DNA from: Desulfobacterales bacterium
GTDB taxonomy: Bacteria > Desulfobacterota > Desulfobacteria > Desulfobacterales > Desulfosalsimonadaceae
Length of the DNA stretch: 64,000 bases
NCBI GenBank assembly: GCA_034520365.1
Contig: JAXHNP010000007.1
Coordinates: forward strand, 620,001 to 684,000
Reading direction: 5' to 3'
Shown here: positions 44,692 to 53,454 of the stretch, in pieces
Numbering within the stretch: the stretch's first letter is position 1
How the letters are laid out: each line of letters opens with the position of its first letter
Notes under the pieces: model-generated
What the model saw: the letters and a program-made list of their open reading frames with translations, nothing else
The model's database searches: none
Told to the model about the DNA's origin: nothing
Position numbers and translations under genes: made by a program

Positions 44692-45102
44692 ATTTGATCC
44701 TTTATCGCTTTTTTTATTTTCCCTTGTCCGCTCAATTTGGGCAAAAGTAATCCTCCCTGGCCGTGCGCCCGGGATCGAGCCTAAAAATAATTTTAAATGC
44801 ACTAAGGCACTGAGTTTTTAAACATTGAACCGTGAACTTTGAACCTCAAGTTATCAAGAAGACGCTTTGCGGCCGCTGATAAATCGCTGGCAATATTATC
44901 AAAAAAATGCGAATAACGCAAAAGGCGGACCAGGCCTTGTACAGCGAGGCCCCGGCCCAATAAGGATTGATAAATTTGATTTTTTCAAATCAGTTGCGCC
45001 GGCTGTACGGGTTTGATATTCGGATAGGGATTACAGGAAATCCGCAATGCGCAAGAATCGTATTATTTTAACGGATTAAAAACACATTAAAATTGATCGC
45101 CG

Positions 45103-46329
45103 ATGGGGGCAGAAAAAATGATCTGGACAGTAAAGAAAAAAATGTATCGGGCCCAGCACGGGGTGATGAAAGTCGTTGCCGGGGTTTTTCCCTTTCCGGT
45201 GCCGGCGCTTTTGACCGGACCGGGCAGTGTGGGGCAGCTGGCTGAAAACATAAAAATCCGGGGCTTAAAGCATGTGCTGGTGGTAACAGACCGGATCCTG
45301 ATGGATTTGAAGCTGCCGGAAGGATTGCTCTCCGCCCTTACGGCAAACGGGGTGGAGTACACCATTTTTGATGAGGTGCAGCCCAATCCCACCATTGAAA
45401 ATGTGGAGGAGGGCCGGAAGCTCTACAAGGAGAACAAGTGCGACAGTATTGTCGGCTTTGGGGGCGGCTCCCCCATTGACTGCGCCAAGATTATCGGGGC
45501 AAGAATCTCCAATCCCTATTTAAGCGTCCGGAGAATGAAGGGCATGTTTCGGGTGTTTCTGCCGATTCCGCCCTTTTTTGCCGTGCCCACCACCGCGGGG
45601 ACCGGCTCTGAAACTACTGTTGCCGCGGTCATTAGCGATCCGGATACCCATGAAAAGTTTTCGGTTAATGACTTTAAGCTGATCCCCAAAATTGCGGTCC
45701 TGGATCCGGAACTCATGGTGGGGCTGCCGCCGCATATTACCGCCACGACCGGCATGGATGCCCTGACCCATGCGGTTGAGGCCTATATCGGAGTAAACGG
45801 CAACAGGTTTACGGATGAAAATGCCGAAAAAGCGACCCAGTTGATATTTGAAAACCTTGAAACCGCCTATAAGGAAGGGGCCAACCTTGAAGCCAGACAT
45901 AACATGGCCCTGGCTTCTTTTTATGCAGGCACCGCCTTTACCCGGGCGTATGTGGGGTATGTGCACGCGATCGCCCATAACATGGGCGGCCTCTATGGGG
46001 TTGCCCACGGACTGGCCAATGCGATTATCCTTCCCCATGTCCTCGATTTTTGTCGAAAAGATGCCGAGCAAAAACTGGCCCGCCTGGCGATTGCGGGCGG
46101 CATCGGCAACCCGGACGAATCCGAGGAAGCGCTTTCCCACCGGTTTATCGAAAAAATAAAAACCATGAACAAAAATATGGGTCTTCCGGATTATATAAAG
46201 GAGCTTAAGGAAGAAGATATTCCCTTGATCGCCAGGCGCGCTCTGGATGAGGCCCATCCCGACTATCCGGTGCCCAGGATCATGACCCGGAAGGAATGCG
46301 AGGACCTGATCCAAAGACTCCTGCCCTGA
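45103..46329 (+). CDS. Iron-containing alcohol dehydrogenase
   Basis: 408 residues of the group III (Fe-dependent) alcohol dehydrogenase family. The nucleotide loop is VGFGGGSPIDCAKI, followed by VPTTAGTGSETT. Metal ligands lie in GMDALTHAVEAYIG (Asp and His) and GYVHAIAHNMGGLYGVAHGL (two His). It would interconvert an alcohol and an aldehyde in the cytoplasm with NAD(P). The next gene, an FAD oxidoreductase, starts 62 bases on and could share the transcript. Substrate unknown. Confidence 0.92.
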   Translation: MGAEKMIWTVKKKMYRAQHGVMKVVAGVFPFPVPALLTGPGSVGQLAENIKIRGLKHVLVVTDRILMDLKLPEGLLSALTANGVEYTIFDEVQPNPTIENVEEGRKLYKENKCDSIVGFGGGSPIDCAKIIGARISNPYLSVRRMKGMFRVFLPIPPFFAVPTTAGTGSETTVAAVISDPDTHEKFSVNDFKLIPKIAVLDPELMVGLPPHITATTGMDALTHAVEAYIGVNGNRFTDENAEKATQLIFENLETAYKEGANLEARHNMALASFYAGTAFTRAYVGYVHAIAHNMGGLYGVAHGLANAIILPHVLDFCRKDAEQKLARLAIAGGIGNPDESEEALSHRFIEKIKTMNKNMGLPDYIKELKEEDIPLIARRALDEAHPDYPVPRIMTRKECEDLIQRLLP

Positions 46330-46391
46330 TTTGTAAAAATTCCGCGTTTTAAAAATTTGTAACGCTCAATTTGGGTTCAAGGAGGTGGCAT

Positions 46392-47723
46392 ATGGCTGAT
46401 TATCGGGAAAAAAGCTGGTGGCTGGAGACCCTGTCTGAGGACATCCACCCCAACGCGGCCCTGGCGCAAAAGGAAAAAGCGGATGTAGTTATCATCGGCG
46501 GCGGCTATACCGGTCTTTCAACCGCATACCATCTTAAAAAGTTTCAGCCGGATATGGATGTGCGCCTGCTTGAATCCGATATCTGCGGCTACGGCGCTTC
46601 AGGGCGGAACGGGGGCTTTTCCATGACCCTGTTCGGCCTTACCAAGGGGATTACCAAATTCCGTTTTGATGATGAAAAGGCCAAATCCGCCCATATCTAT
46701 ATGCAAAACGCGGTGGATTATCTGCATGAGGTGATTACCGGCAATCAGATAGACTGTGACTATGAACGCACCGGCTATCTGCTGGTGGGCACCAGCCCGG
46801 CCCAGGTTAAACGGGTGGAACATGATTTCAAGATCATGGAAGAATGGGGTCTTGGCGGGGTGGAGCGCTGGGACCGGGCCCGCCTGGCCGAGGAGTTTAA
46901 CACCGACTACTACAAGCTGGGCTGGTTTGAACCCCGCTGCGGGATTTTAAACCCCGCCAAGCTGGCCCGGGGGCTGAAATGCCTCGCGGAAGATCAGGGC
47001 GTTATTATCTATGAAGATTCACCGGTAAAAAGTTTTAACCGAAAGACTGCCGGCGGATTCGTCGTTAAAACCAAAACCGGCGAAATCGAAAGCGAATACC
47101 TGGTTCTGGCGATCAACGCCTATTCGGTTCTTTTTCCGGAACTGAAAAAACTCCAGTATCCGGCGTTCACCCATATCGTGCTGTCAGAGCCCCTCAGCCC
47201 GGAGCAGTATGACGCCATCGGGTGGAAGAACCGGGCCGGTATCGAGGATGCCCGGGATTTGATCCATTATTACCGGCTGACCGCTGACAACCGCATTGCC
47301 ATGGGCGGCGGGGATGTGTCCATCGGCTATGGCGCGGATCTGGACAGGGACTATAATGAAAAGACCTTTGCCCATCTCAGGCGGCATGTGACCGAGGTTT
47401 TTCCTCAGCTTAAAGGCCTGCGGTTCACCCATCAGTGGGGCGGCCCGGTGTCAGTGACCCTGGACATGGCGCCGGTTATCGGATACCTCGGGCAAGACCG
47501 GAAAGCCATTTTTTCCGTGGGCTGCATCGGCCACGGGGTTTCCATGACCACCTTGAACGGCCGCACAATTGCCGAGCTGATTACCGGCCATCAGACCGAG
47601 CGGACGGAGATGTTTTTTGTGGGCCGCAAGGTCTTTTCCTGGCCGCCGGATCTGGTCAGCTACGGCCTTGCCAGGGCTGTCAGGGGATTCATGCGGATGG
47701 AGGATAAGGTAATTTATAAATGA
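46392..47723 (+). CDS. FAD-dependent amino/amine oxidoreductase (DAO family, PuuB-like)
   Basis: 443 residues from the ATG at 46392, with AAGGAGGT in front. DVVIIGGGYTGLSTAYHLKK is the FAD dinucleotide-binding motif and VRLLESDICGYGASGRNGGF the DAO-family signature typical of gamma-glutamylputrescine oxidases. The C-terminal GGPVSVTLDMAPVIGYLGQD and GCIGHGVSMTTLNGRTIAEL complete the FAD site. It likely oxidises an amine or secondary amino acid. In an anaerobe the acceptor may be an electron carrier rather than oxygen. Confidence 0.88.
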   Translation: MADYREKSWWLETLSEDIHPNAALAQKEKADVVIIGGGYTGLSTAYHLKKFQPDMDVRLLESDICGYGASGRNGGFSMTLFGLTKGITKFRFDDEKAKSAHIYMQNAVDYLHEVITGNQIDCDYERTGYLLVGTSPAQVKRVEHDFKIMEEWGLGGVERWDRARLAEEFNTDYYKLGWFEPRCGILNPAKLARGLKCLAEDQGVIIYEDSPVKSFNRKTAGGFVVKTKTGEIESEYLVLAINAYSVLFPELKKLQYPAFTHIVLSEPLSPEQYDAIGWKNRAGIEDARDLIHYYRLTADNRIAMGGGDVSIGYGADLDRDYNEKTFAHLRRHVTEVFPQLKGLRFTHQWGGPVSVTLDMAPVIGYLGQDRKAIFSVGCIGHGVSMTTLNGRTIAELITGHQTERTEMFFVGRKVFSWPPDLVSYGLARAVRGFMRMEDKVIYK

Positions 47724-47747
47724 TTCAGAGGGCGGGCTTAAAAGAAG

Positions 47748-47783
47748 ACGGGCGGGCCCTGTTCAAGAGCCCGCCCGTTTTTT
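47748..47783. terminator. Intrinsic terminator between convergent genes
   Basis: ACGGGCGGGC (47748-47757) and GCCCGCCCGT (47769-47778) form a perfect 10-bp stem with an 11-base loop, followed by T6 on the plus strand. It ends the FAD oxidoreductase unit; the OmpW gene converges from the other side. Confidence 0.88.
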
Positions 47784-47803
47784 AGTCTGTGTCAGGTGTT
47801 TTT

Positions 47804-48484
47804 TTAGAACCGATAGGCAATGCCGAAGCCAAGCAGCCAGGGGTCGATGTCTACGTCGGTTTTAAAAGTTTCTCCCAGCGCTTTTACTTCAGCCTCGGTT
47901 TCTAAGTACAATTTTTTGAGATCGATATTAAATGCAAATTTTTCGGTGATCCCAATATCTACACCCGCTTGGAGCGCATAACCGAAGCTATTGTCATAAC
48001 TGGTATCATTTACGAATAATCCCTCGTTTTCTTCAAAGAAAATGGTGTAATTGAGACCGGCCCCTACATAGGGCCGAATTTTGGCGTCCGGCATAAAATG
48101 ATACTGTAGGGTCAGTGTGGGAGGGATCAGCCAGACGTCACCCAAATCAAAATCTTTTTGTTCAGTTCCTAGTACAGCCCCTATATTTGTATCTCTGGCG
48201 CTTACGTTATGCTGGGCGACACCGAGCACTAATTCAGAGGCAATATTCTCTGTAAAGAAATACGTGAAATCAATTTCAGCACCGACGGAATTGTCTACAT
48301 TGGCTTCGCCTTCCAGCAAGGGTTTAATAGGATCACTGTCCACATCCGTTAAAATTCCGAGCCCCCGGACGCGAATGGTCAGCGGCACATCACTTTCCGC
48401 ATAGACAGTGAATGCCCCTCCAAACAGTAAAGCAATTGTAGCCAGTAAGATAATGAGTTTGGTGGGATTGGTTTTACTTTTCAT
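47804..48484 (-). CDS. OmpW-family outer-membrane protein
   Basis: 226 residues from the ATG at 48484, preceded by GAAGGAGG; the frame extends 12 codons further without a signal. Signal peptide: LIILLATIALLFGGAFTVYA. The mature chain has RVRGLGILTDVDSD, DFTYFFTENIASELVLGVAQ, LTLQYHFMPDAKIRPYVGAG and LNYTIFFEENEG, ending in IAYRF, all features of the eight-strand OmpW barrel. It may pass small hydrophobic compounds. The gap 48521-48819 shows no gene. Confidence 0.88.
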   Translation of the reverse strand: MKSKTNPTKLIILLATIALLFGGAFTVYAESDVPLTIRVRGLGILTDVDSDPIKPLLEGEANVDNSVGAEIDFTYFFTENIASELVLGVAQHNVSARDTNIGAVLGTEQKDFDLGDVWLIPPTLTLQYHFMPDAKIRPYVGAGLNYTIFFEENEGLFVNDTSYDNSFGYALQAGVDIGITEKFAFNIDLKKLYLETEAEVKALGETFKTDVDIDPWLLGFGIAYRF

Positions 48485-48819
48485 AGCCCCCTCCTTCTCC
48501 ATGATTATTGTGGTAAACAAAAATCCCCTGATTTGTAATCAGGCGATTAGACAAACCCATTATCCTAGAAAACATATCGAGCAGATGCCGGCGCCGGGTT
48601 CGATAGAAGCGGGTTGAGAGCTGAAATAATTTTTACCCCTACTTTTTAATAAGATAAATTCGTATTGATGTCAATAGTAAAGCTTCCATAAGGATTTGCT
48701 AGAATTGTTTTTTGCCGACACGCATTCGTCCGATCCTTGAATTTTAATGCAGGTAGAATTAAGATAATCGGAAAGACTTCAGTTGAGAATCAATCCGGGC
48801 TTAAAAAAGGAGCTGTCGC

Positions 48820-49329
48820 ATGAAGGAGAAAACAAAGGAGAATGTCTATACCGCGTTTATCGGGGAGGCAAAGGCCTATTTCAGGCTGCTGGCCTATGCA
48901 GAAAAAGCCGAAGAGGAGGAGGTGCCCCAAATTGCGCTTCTGTTTCGGGCGATTGCCGAGGCAGAGCGGGTGCATGCCAACCGGCATATGAATCTGGTCA
49001 AGGATTTAATCGTAAAGGATACGGATACGAACCTGAAAAATTCCTTCAAGCGCGAGAAATCAATCAGCGAGAATGAATATCCCGAGTTCATCAAGGCGGC
49101 TGAAGAAGAGGGGGAGCAGGCGGCGGCCATGACATTCAGCCAGGCCCGGGACGCGGAAGCTTATCATGCCAAGCTTTATGAGCGCGCCATTTATCATGTG
49201 ATCCGGGATGAAACCAAGGCCTATCATGTCTGCCAGGTCTGCGGCTATGTGACCAGTACCAAACTACCGGATAAATGTCCGATCTGCGGAGCCCCGAAGG
49301 AAAAATTTAAAACCATTGAGGCTGATTGA
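48820..49329 (+). CDS. Rubrerythrin
   Basis: 169 residues. The N-terminal four-helix diiron domain has FIGEAKAYFRLLAYAEKAEE, AIAEAERVHANRHM and the second Glu/His set in AAAMTFSQARDAEAYHAKLY. The C-terminal rubredoxin-like domain has CQVCGYV and CPICGAP as the Fe(SCys)4 pairs. It reduces hydrogen peroxide with electrons from rubredoxin or NADH systems, a common oxygen defence in anaerobes. It lies just before the cytochrome bd genes, which also deal with oxygen. Confidence 0.95.
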   Translation: MKEKTKENVYTAFIGEAKAYFRLLAYAEKAEEEEVPQIALLFRAIAEAERVHANRHMNLVKDLIVKDTDTNLKNSFKREKSISENEYPEFIKAAEEEGEQAAAMTFSQARDAEAYHAKLYERAIYHVIRDETKAYHVCQVCGYVTSTKLPDKCPICGAPKEKFKTIEAD

Positions 49330-49505
49330 AAATGGGGCTCTCGGCCCTTTGCGCGAAATTTTTTGCACTCCGGATTTCCGTTTTTATATTTAGTAAATAC
49401 GTACGAACAAACCAACGAGATGCTTGCATTTTTCGAATAATGATGAGATGTTATTTCAGCTTCAGGCACTTTTCTTTCAAACCTTAGATGACCGAGGGGC
49501 CGATC

Positions 49506-50909
49506 ATGTTTGAAAATCTGGATCCCACCTTGTTGGCGCGCATTCAGTTTGCATTTACCGTTTCGTTCCACATTATTTTTCCGGCATTTACCATCGGTCT
49601 GGCCAGCTGGCTGGCGGTGCTGGAATGGCGGTGGCTTCGAACCGGAAAACAGGTTTATGCCGAAGTTTATAAAATGTGGGTCAAAATCTTTGCCGTTACC
49701 TTCGGTATGGGCGTTGTCTCCGGCGTGGTGCTGTCCTTCCAGTTCGGCACCAACTGGTCCGTCTTCTCTGATGCCGGGGGAAATATTTTAGGACCCCTGC
49801 TGGGCTATGAGGTCTTGACGGCTTTCTTTTTAGAAGCCTCGTTTTTAGGGGTGATGCTTTTCGGCTGGAACCGGGTGAGCCCCAAGATGCATTTCGCGGC
49901 CACGCTGATTGTCGCCCTGGGCACCCTGACCTCGGCATTCTGGATTCTCTCGGCCAATTCCTGGATGCATACGCCGGCCGGCTTTCGGGTGGGCGCAGAG
50001 GGCCTTCTGTTTCCGGCCAACTGGCTTGAAATTATATTTAATCCATCCTTTCCCTACCGCTTTATTCACATGGTGACCGCCGCCTATCTGACGACAGCCT
50101 TCACTGTGGCGGGGATCGGGTCCTATTACTTGTGGCGGAACCGGCATATACAGCATGCCCGGGTAATGGTCGGCATGGCCATGATCATGGCCATCTTTGT
50201 AGCACCGCTGCAGCTCTTGTTCGGGGATATGCACGGCCTGAACACGTTCGAGTACCAGCCCGCCAAGGTAGCCGCCATGGAGGGGCTGTGGGAGACCACC
50301 ACCGGCGCCCCGCTGGTCCTTTTCGGATGGCCGGACGGGCAAACAGAAACCACCAAGTATGCCATCGAAATCCCCAAGCTCTCCAGCTTGATTCTCACCC
50401 ACAGCTTTGACGGCGAGGTCAAGGGCCTGAAAGCCTGGCCGAAGGAAGACCGCCCCCCGGCCGCGCTGGTCTTCTGGACATTTCGGATCATGGTGGGACT
50501 GGGAGTTTTAATGATTGTCACGGGCTTGGCCGCGATTGTCCTTTACCTAAGAAAACGCCTGTTTGACAGCCGTTTGTTTCAGCTATGGTGCATGGCGCTG
50601 ACCCCTGCCGGATTTATCGCGGTGCTCGCCGGGTGGTTTGTCACCGAAGTCGGCCGCCAGCCCTGGATCGTGCAGGGCCTGATGCGGACCCAGGATGCCG
50701 CATCCCCGGTTGTGGGGACCTCTGTGGCCATTTCACTGGCGGCGTTTATTGTCGTCTATGTTTTCGTGTTCGGGGCCGGCAGTTACTATATTCTGAAGCT
50801 GATCGGCAAAGGGCCGGAAACAGAAGATGAACCCTATGGCGCCCACGGGATGAAGGAGCCGCCGCTTGTGACCAGTGGGGCCCGCAAAAAAGGAGGCCGT
50901 CATGTTTAG
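49506..50909 (+). CDS. cydA: Cytochrome bd ubiquinol oxidase subunit I
   Basis: 467 residues from the ATG at 49506; GAGGGG lies in front. LARIQFAFTVSFHIIFPAFT contains the heme b595 His; GVVLSFQFGTNW and FLEASFLGVMLFGW are family hallmarks; GLKAWPKEDRPP is the start of the quinol-binding Q-loop region, which is short, as in the CIO-type. The C-terminus GWFVTEVGRQPWIVQGLMRT is highly conserved. It oxidises quinol and reduces O2 to water in the inner membrane. Its stop overlaps the cydB start by eight bases. Confidence 0.97.
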   Translation: MFENLDPTLLARIQFAFTVSFHIIFPAFTIGLASWLAVLEWRWLRTGKQVYAEVYKMWVKIFAVTFGMGVVSGVVLSFQFGTNWSVFSDAGGNILGPLLGYEVLTAFFLEASFLGVMLFGWNRVSPKMHFAATLIVALGTLTSAFWILSANSWMHTPAGFRVGAEGLLFPANWLEIIFNPSFPYRFIHMVTAAYLTTAFTVAGIGSYYLWRNRHIQHARVMVGMAMIMAIFVAPLQLLFGDMHGLNTFEYQPAKVAAMEGLWETTTGAPLVLFGWPDGQTETTKYAIEIPKLSSLILTHSFDGEVKGLKAWPKEDRPPAALVFWTFRIMVGLGVLMIVTGLAAIVLYLRKRLFDSRLFQLWCMALTPAGFIAVLAGWFVTEVGRQPWIVQGLMRTQDAASPVVGTSVAISLAAFIVVYVFVFGAGSYYILKLIGKGPETEDEPYGAHGMKEPPLVTSGARKKGGRHV

Positions 50910-51927
50910 TTTTGAAGGATTTCTGGATCTCCCCTTGATCTGGTACGGATTGATTGGGACAGCGATTTTCCTTTATGTTTTGCTGGATGGGTTTGATCTG
51001 GGCGTGGGGATTTTGTTTCCCTTTGCCCCCACCGACAAATGCCGCGACCGCATGATGAACTCCGTGGCCCCTTTCTGGGACGGCAATGAGACCTGGCTGG
51101 TGCTTGGCGGCGGCGGGCTTTTGGCCGCCTTCCCGCTGGCCTATGCCGTCATCATGCCCGCGCTTTATATACCGGTCATTGCGATGCTGCTGGGCTTGAT
51201 TTTCCGGGGGGTGGCGTTTGAATTCCGTTTCAAGGCCGAAGAGAATACCCGCCGAATCTGGGACTACTCCTTTCATTTCGGTTCTCTTCTGGCGGCCTTT
51301 ATGCAGGGCGTGATCGTCGGCGCCGTGGTTCAGGGCATCGAGGTCTCGGGCCGGAGTTTTGCGGGGGGCACATTTGACTGGTTAAACGCCTACAGCCTGA
51401 TGACCGGGGTGGCGGTTATTTTCGGATATGCGCTGCTGGGCGGCACATGGCTGGTGATGAAAACCGAGGACGAAACTCAGGCCTGGGCCCGTAAAACCGC
51501 CGCCTACACCCTCTGGTACCAGGCAATCTTTCTGGCCGTCGTAAGTATCAGCATGCCCATCATGAATGCCGATATCCGGGAGCTCTGGTTCAGCCTCCCG
51601 AACTTCTTTTTTCTGGCGCCCATCCCGATTCTCAGTCTGATTCTGTTGATTATTATCTGGCGCGACCTGCACAACGGCAATGAATATCGCCCGTTTTTTT
51701 TGAGTTTTGGCCTGTTTTTTACCGGCTATATCGGCCTGGCGATCAGTCTGTGGCCGTATATAGTGCCGTTTGAGATAACTTACACCGAGGCGGCGGCTGC
51801 GCCCGAATCCCAGTCCCTTCTGCTGGTGGGAACGGTAATTCTTCTGCCGGTGATACTCGGCTATGTGGCCTATTGTTATTATCTCTTCCGCGGAAAAGCG
51901 AGCCATGAGCACGAAGGCGCCTACTGA
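50902..51927 (+). CDS. cydB: Cytochrome bd ubiquinol oxidase subunit II
   Basis: 341 residues from the ATG at 50902 with AAGGAGG in front, overlapping the end of cydA. YVLLDGFDLGVGILFPFAPT, PFWDGNETWLVLGGGGLLAA and FRGVAFEFRFKAE are typical of subunit II, as is GWPxxxP-like SLWPYIVPFEITYTEAAAAP. It pairs with CydA and completes the membrane complex. The next small gene starts inside its last codons (51905). Confidence 0.97.
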   Translation: MFSFEGFLDLPLIWYGLIGTAIFLYVLLDGFDLGVGILFPFAPTDKCRDRMMNSVAPFWDGNETWLVLGGGGLLAAFPLAYAVIMPALYIPVIAMLLGLIFRGVAFEFRFKAEENTRRIWDYSFHFGSLLAAFMQGVIVGAVVQGIEVSGRSFAGGTFDWLNAYSLMTGVAVIFGYALLGGTWLVMKTEDETQAWARKTAAYTLWYQAIFLAVVSISMPIMNADIRELWFSLPNFFFLAPIPILSLILLIIIWRDLHNGNEYRPFFLSFGLFFTGYIGLAISLWPYIVPFEITYTEAAAAPESQSLLLVGTVILLPVILGYVAYCYYLFRGKASHEHEGAY

Positions 51928-52033
51928 GAAAAAGCGGCAGTGGCTGTGGTTTGCAGGACTCTGGTGCGCCGGGCTTGCCGCCTGCCTGATTTTGGCCTAT
52001 GCCGTGCGCCTGATTTTAAGGATGGCTTCATAA
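51905..52033 (+). CDS. Small third subunit of the bd oxidase (DUF2474/CydX-like)
   Basis: A 42-residue protein starting at an ATG inside the end of cydB: a short charged N-terminus (MSTKAPTEKKRQ), then one membrane helix WLWFAGLWCAGLAACLIL and a short basic tail. This size, the WFxGLW start of the helix and the position directly after cydB match the DUF2474 single-helix proteins that go with CIO-type bd oxidases. It would stabilise the heme region of CydA. Confidence 0.75.
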   Translation: MSTKAPTEKKRQWLWFAGLWCAGLAACLILAYAVRLILRMAS

Positions 52034-52042
52034 AAAGCGGTT

Positions 52043-52065
52043 AATGCCGCCGGCGCGGCATTTTT
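52043..52065 (+). terminator. Intrinsic terminator of the cyd operon
   Basis: AATGCCGC (52043-52050) and GCGGCATT (52055-52062) form a perfect stem with a CGGC loop, followed by a T-run, ten bases after the small subunit gene. Confidence 0.8.
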
Positions 52066-52106
52066 GCGGAAAGTAACCCATGACGTTTTAAAACAGGGGG
52101 AGGCTT

Positions 52107-53360
52107 ATGAGCGACGGCAATACCGCACAAATTCCGGAAGTTGACATGATCCTCTGGGGAGCTACCGGCTTTATCGGAAGCCTCCTGGCCGGCTATCTGT
52201 GGCCGCGCTACGGTGCCACCGGTAAAATCCGGTTTGCCCTGGGCGCAAACAGCCGGGAAGAGCTTGAGGCGGTCCGCAAAGATCTGGGGGCCGGCGAGGA
52301 CCTGCCGCTGATTGTGGGGGATGCCTTTGACGAGCCGTTTTTAAATGAGATGGTAAAACACACCAAGCTGGTGGTTTCCACCGTCGGGCCCTATGCTAAG
52401 TTGGGATCTGCCCTGGTCGCGGCATGCGCGGCGAACGGCACGGACTACTGCGACCTCTCGGGCGAGCCCCAGTGGATGCAGCGAATGATCGATACCCATC
52501 AGGAAACAGCGGCCGCTTCCGGCGCGCGGATTGTCCATTCCTGCGGGTTTGATTCGATTCCCTCGGATCTGGGCGTCTTATTTCTTCAAAACGAAGCCAA
52601 AAAACGGTTCGGCCATTTCATGAACCAGGTCAAACTCCGGGTGAAAATCATGCGCGGCGGGGCCAGCGGCGGCACGGTGGCCAGCATTCTGAATTTTATC
52701 GAAGAGGCGCGCCGTGATCCGGCGGTGGCCAAAACCGCCAAAAACCCCTATGCATTGGCCCCGGAAGGCCGTCGCACCGGCATCCGCCAGCCCAATGTAT
52801 CGACCTTTGAGTATGACCCGGACATTCGAAACTGGCTGGCGCCATTTGTCATGGCCGCCGTGAATACCCGGATCGTGCATCGCACCAATGCCTTGATGGA
52901 CTATGCCTACGGCCGGGAGTTCCAATATGATGAGGCCATGATGATGGGCACCGGCATGAAGGGGCGTTTCCGTGCGGCCTCTCTTGCCGGTGTTTTGGGC
53001 GCATTTATGGCGGGCAGCGCGTTTGGGCCGAGCCGGGCGCTGATGAAAAAGACGATTCTGCCGGAACCGGGGGAGGGCCCGTCGCCTGAAAAGCAGGAAA
53101 AAGGGTTTTATAAGCTGCTTCTGATCGGAAAAGACGATGCGGGCAATCGACTGGACGTGAATGTCACGGGCGATCAGGACCCGGGCTACGGCTCGACCCG
53201 CAAGATGTTAGGCGAAAGTGCCGTCTGCCTGTTAAAAGAGATCTCAAAGCAGGACGTAAAAGGCGGCTTCTGGACGCCGGCTACTGCCATGGGCGAGCCG
53301 CTTATCCGTCGCCTCACCGAGAATGCGGGCCTGACTTTCGAAGTGGCGGAAGCCGAATGA
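52107..53360 (+). CDS. Saccharopine-dehydrogenase-family oxidoreductase (trans-acting enoyl-reductase type)
   Basis: 417 residues. MILWGATGFIGSLLAGYLWP is the N-terminal Rossmann motif and RFALGANSREELEAVRKDLG the next strand; VVSTVGPYAKLGSALVAACA, GTDYCDLSGEPQWMQRMIDT and RIVHSCGFDSIPSDLGVLFL are the signatures of the saccharopine dehydrogenase NADP-binding family, close to the Mycobacterium trans-acting enoyl reductase group. It likely reduces a lipid or acyl intermediate. Its last codons (FEVAEAE) are echoed 93 bases downstream as FEVADAD. Confidence 0.85.
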   Translation: MSDGNTAQIPEVDMILWGATGFIGSLLAGYLWPRYGATGKIRFALGANSREELEAVRKDLGAGEDLPLIVGDAFDEPFLNEMVKHTKLVVSTVGPYAKLGSALVAACAANGTDYCDLSGEPQWMQRMIDTHQETAAASGARIVHSCGFDSIPSDLGVLFLQNEAKKRFGHFMNQVKLRVKIMRGGASGGTVASILNFIEEARRDPAVAKTAKNPYALAPEGRRTGIRQPNVSTFEYDPDIRNWLAPFVMAAVNTRIVHRTNALMDYAYGREFQYDEAMMMGTGMKGRFRAASLAGVLGAFMAGSAFGPSRALMKKTILPEPGEGPSPEKQEKGFYKLLLIGKDDAGNRLDVNVTGDQDPGYGSTRKMLGESAVCLLKEISKQDVKGGFWTPATAMGEPLIRRLTENAGLTFEVAEAE

Positions 53361-53451
53361 TTTGGAAACCTGAATTTCATGGTCGGCACAGTGGCCGACC
53401 CTACGTAGGGCAGGCCACCGTGCCTGCCTTTCGAAGTGGCCGACGCCGATT
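53335..53451. repeat. Duplicated gene end with two inserted hairpins
   Basis: CTTTCGAAGTGGC starts both copies of a 24-base sequence (53335-53358, ending the gene, and 53428-53451). Between them are GGTCGGC/GCCGACC (53381-53400), a palindrome CCCTACGTAGGG and GGCAGGC/GCCTGCC (53409-53428). The paired hairpins look like a small dispersed palindromic repeat; the flanking copies look like a duplication of the gene's 3' end. Confidence 0.6.
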
Positions 53452-53454
53452 AGG

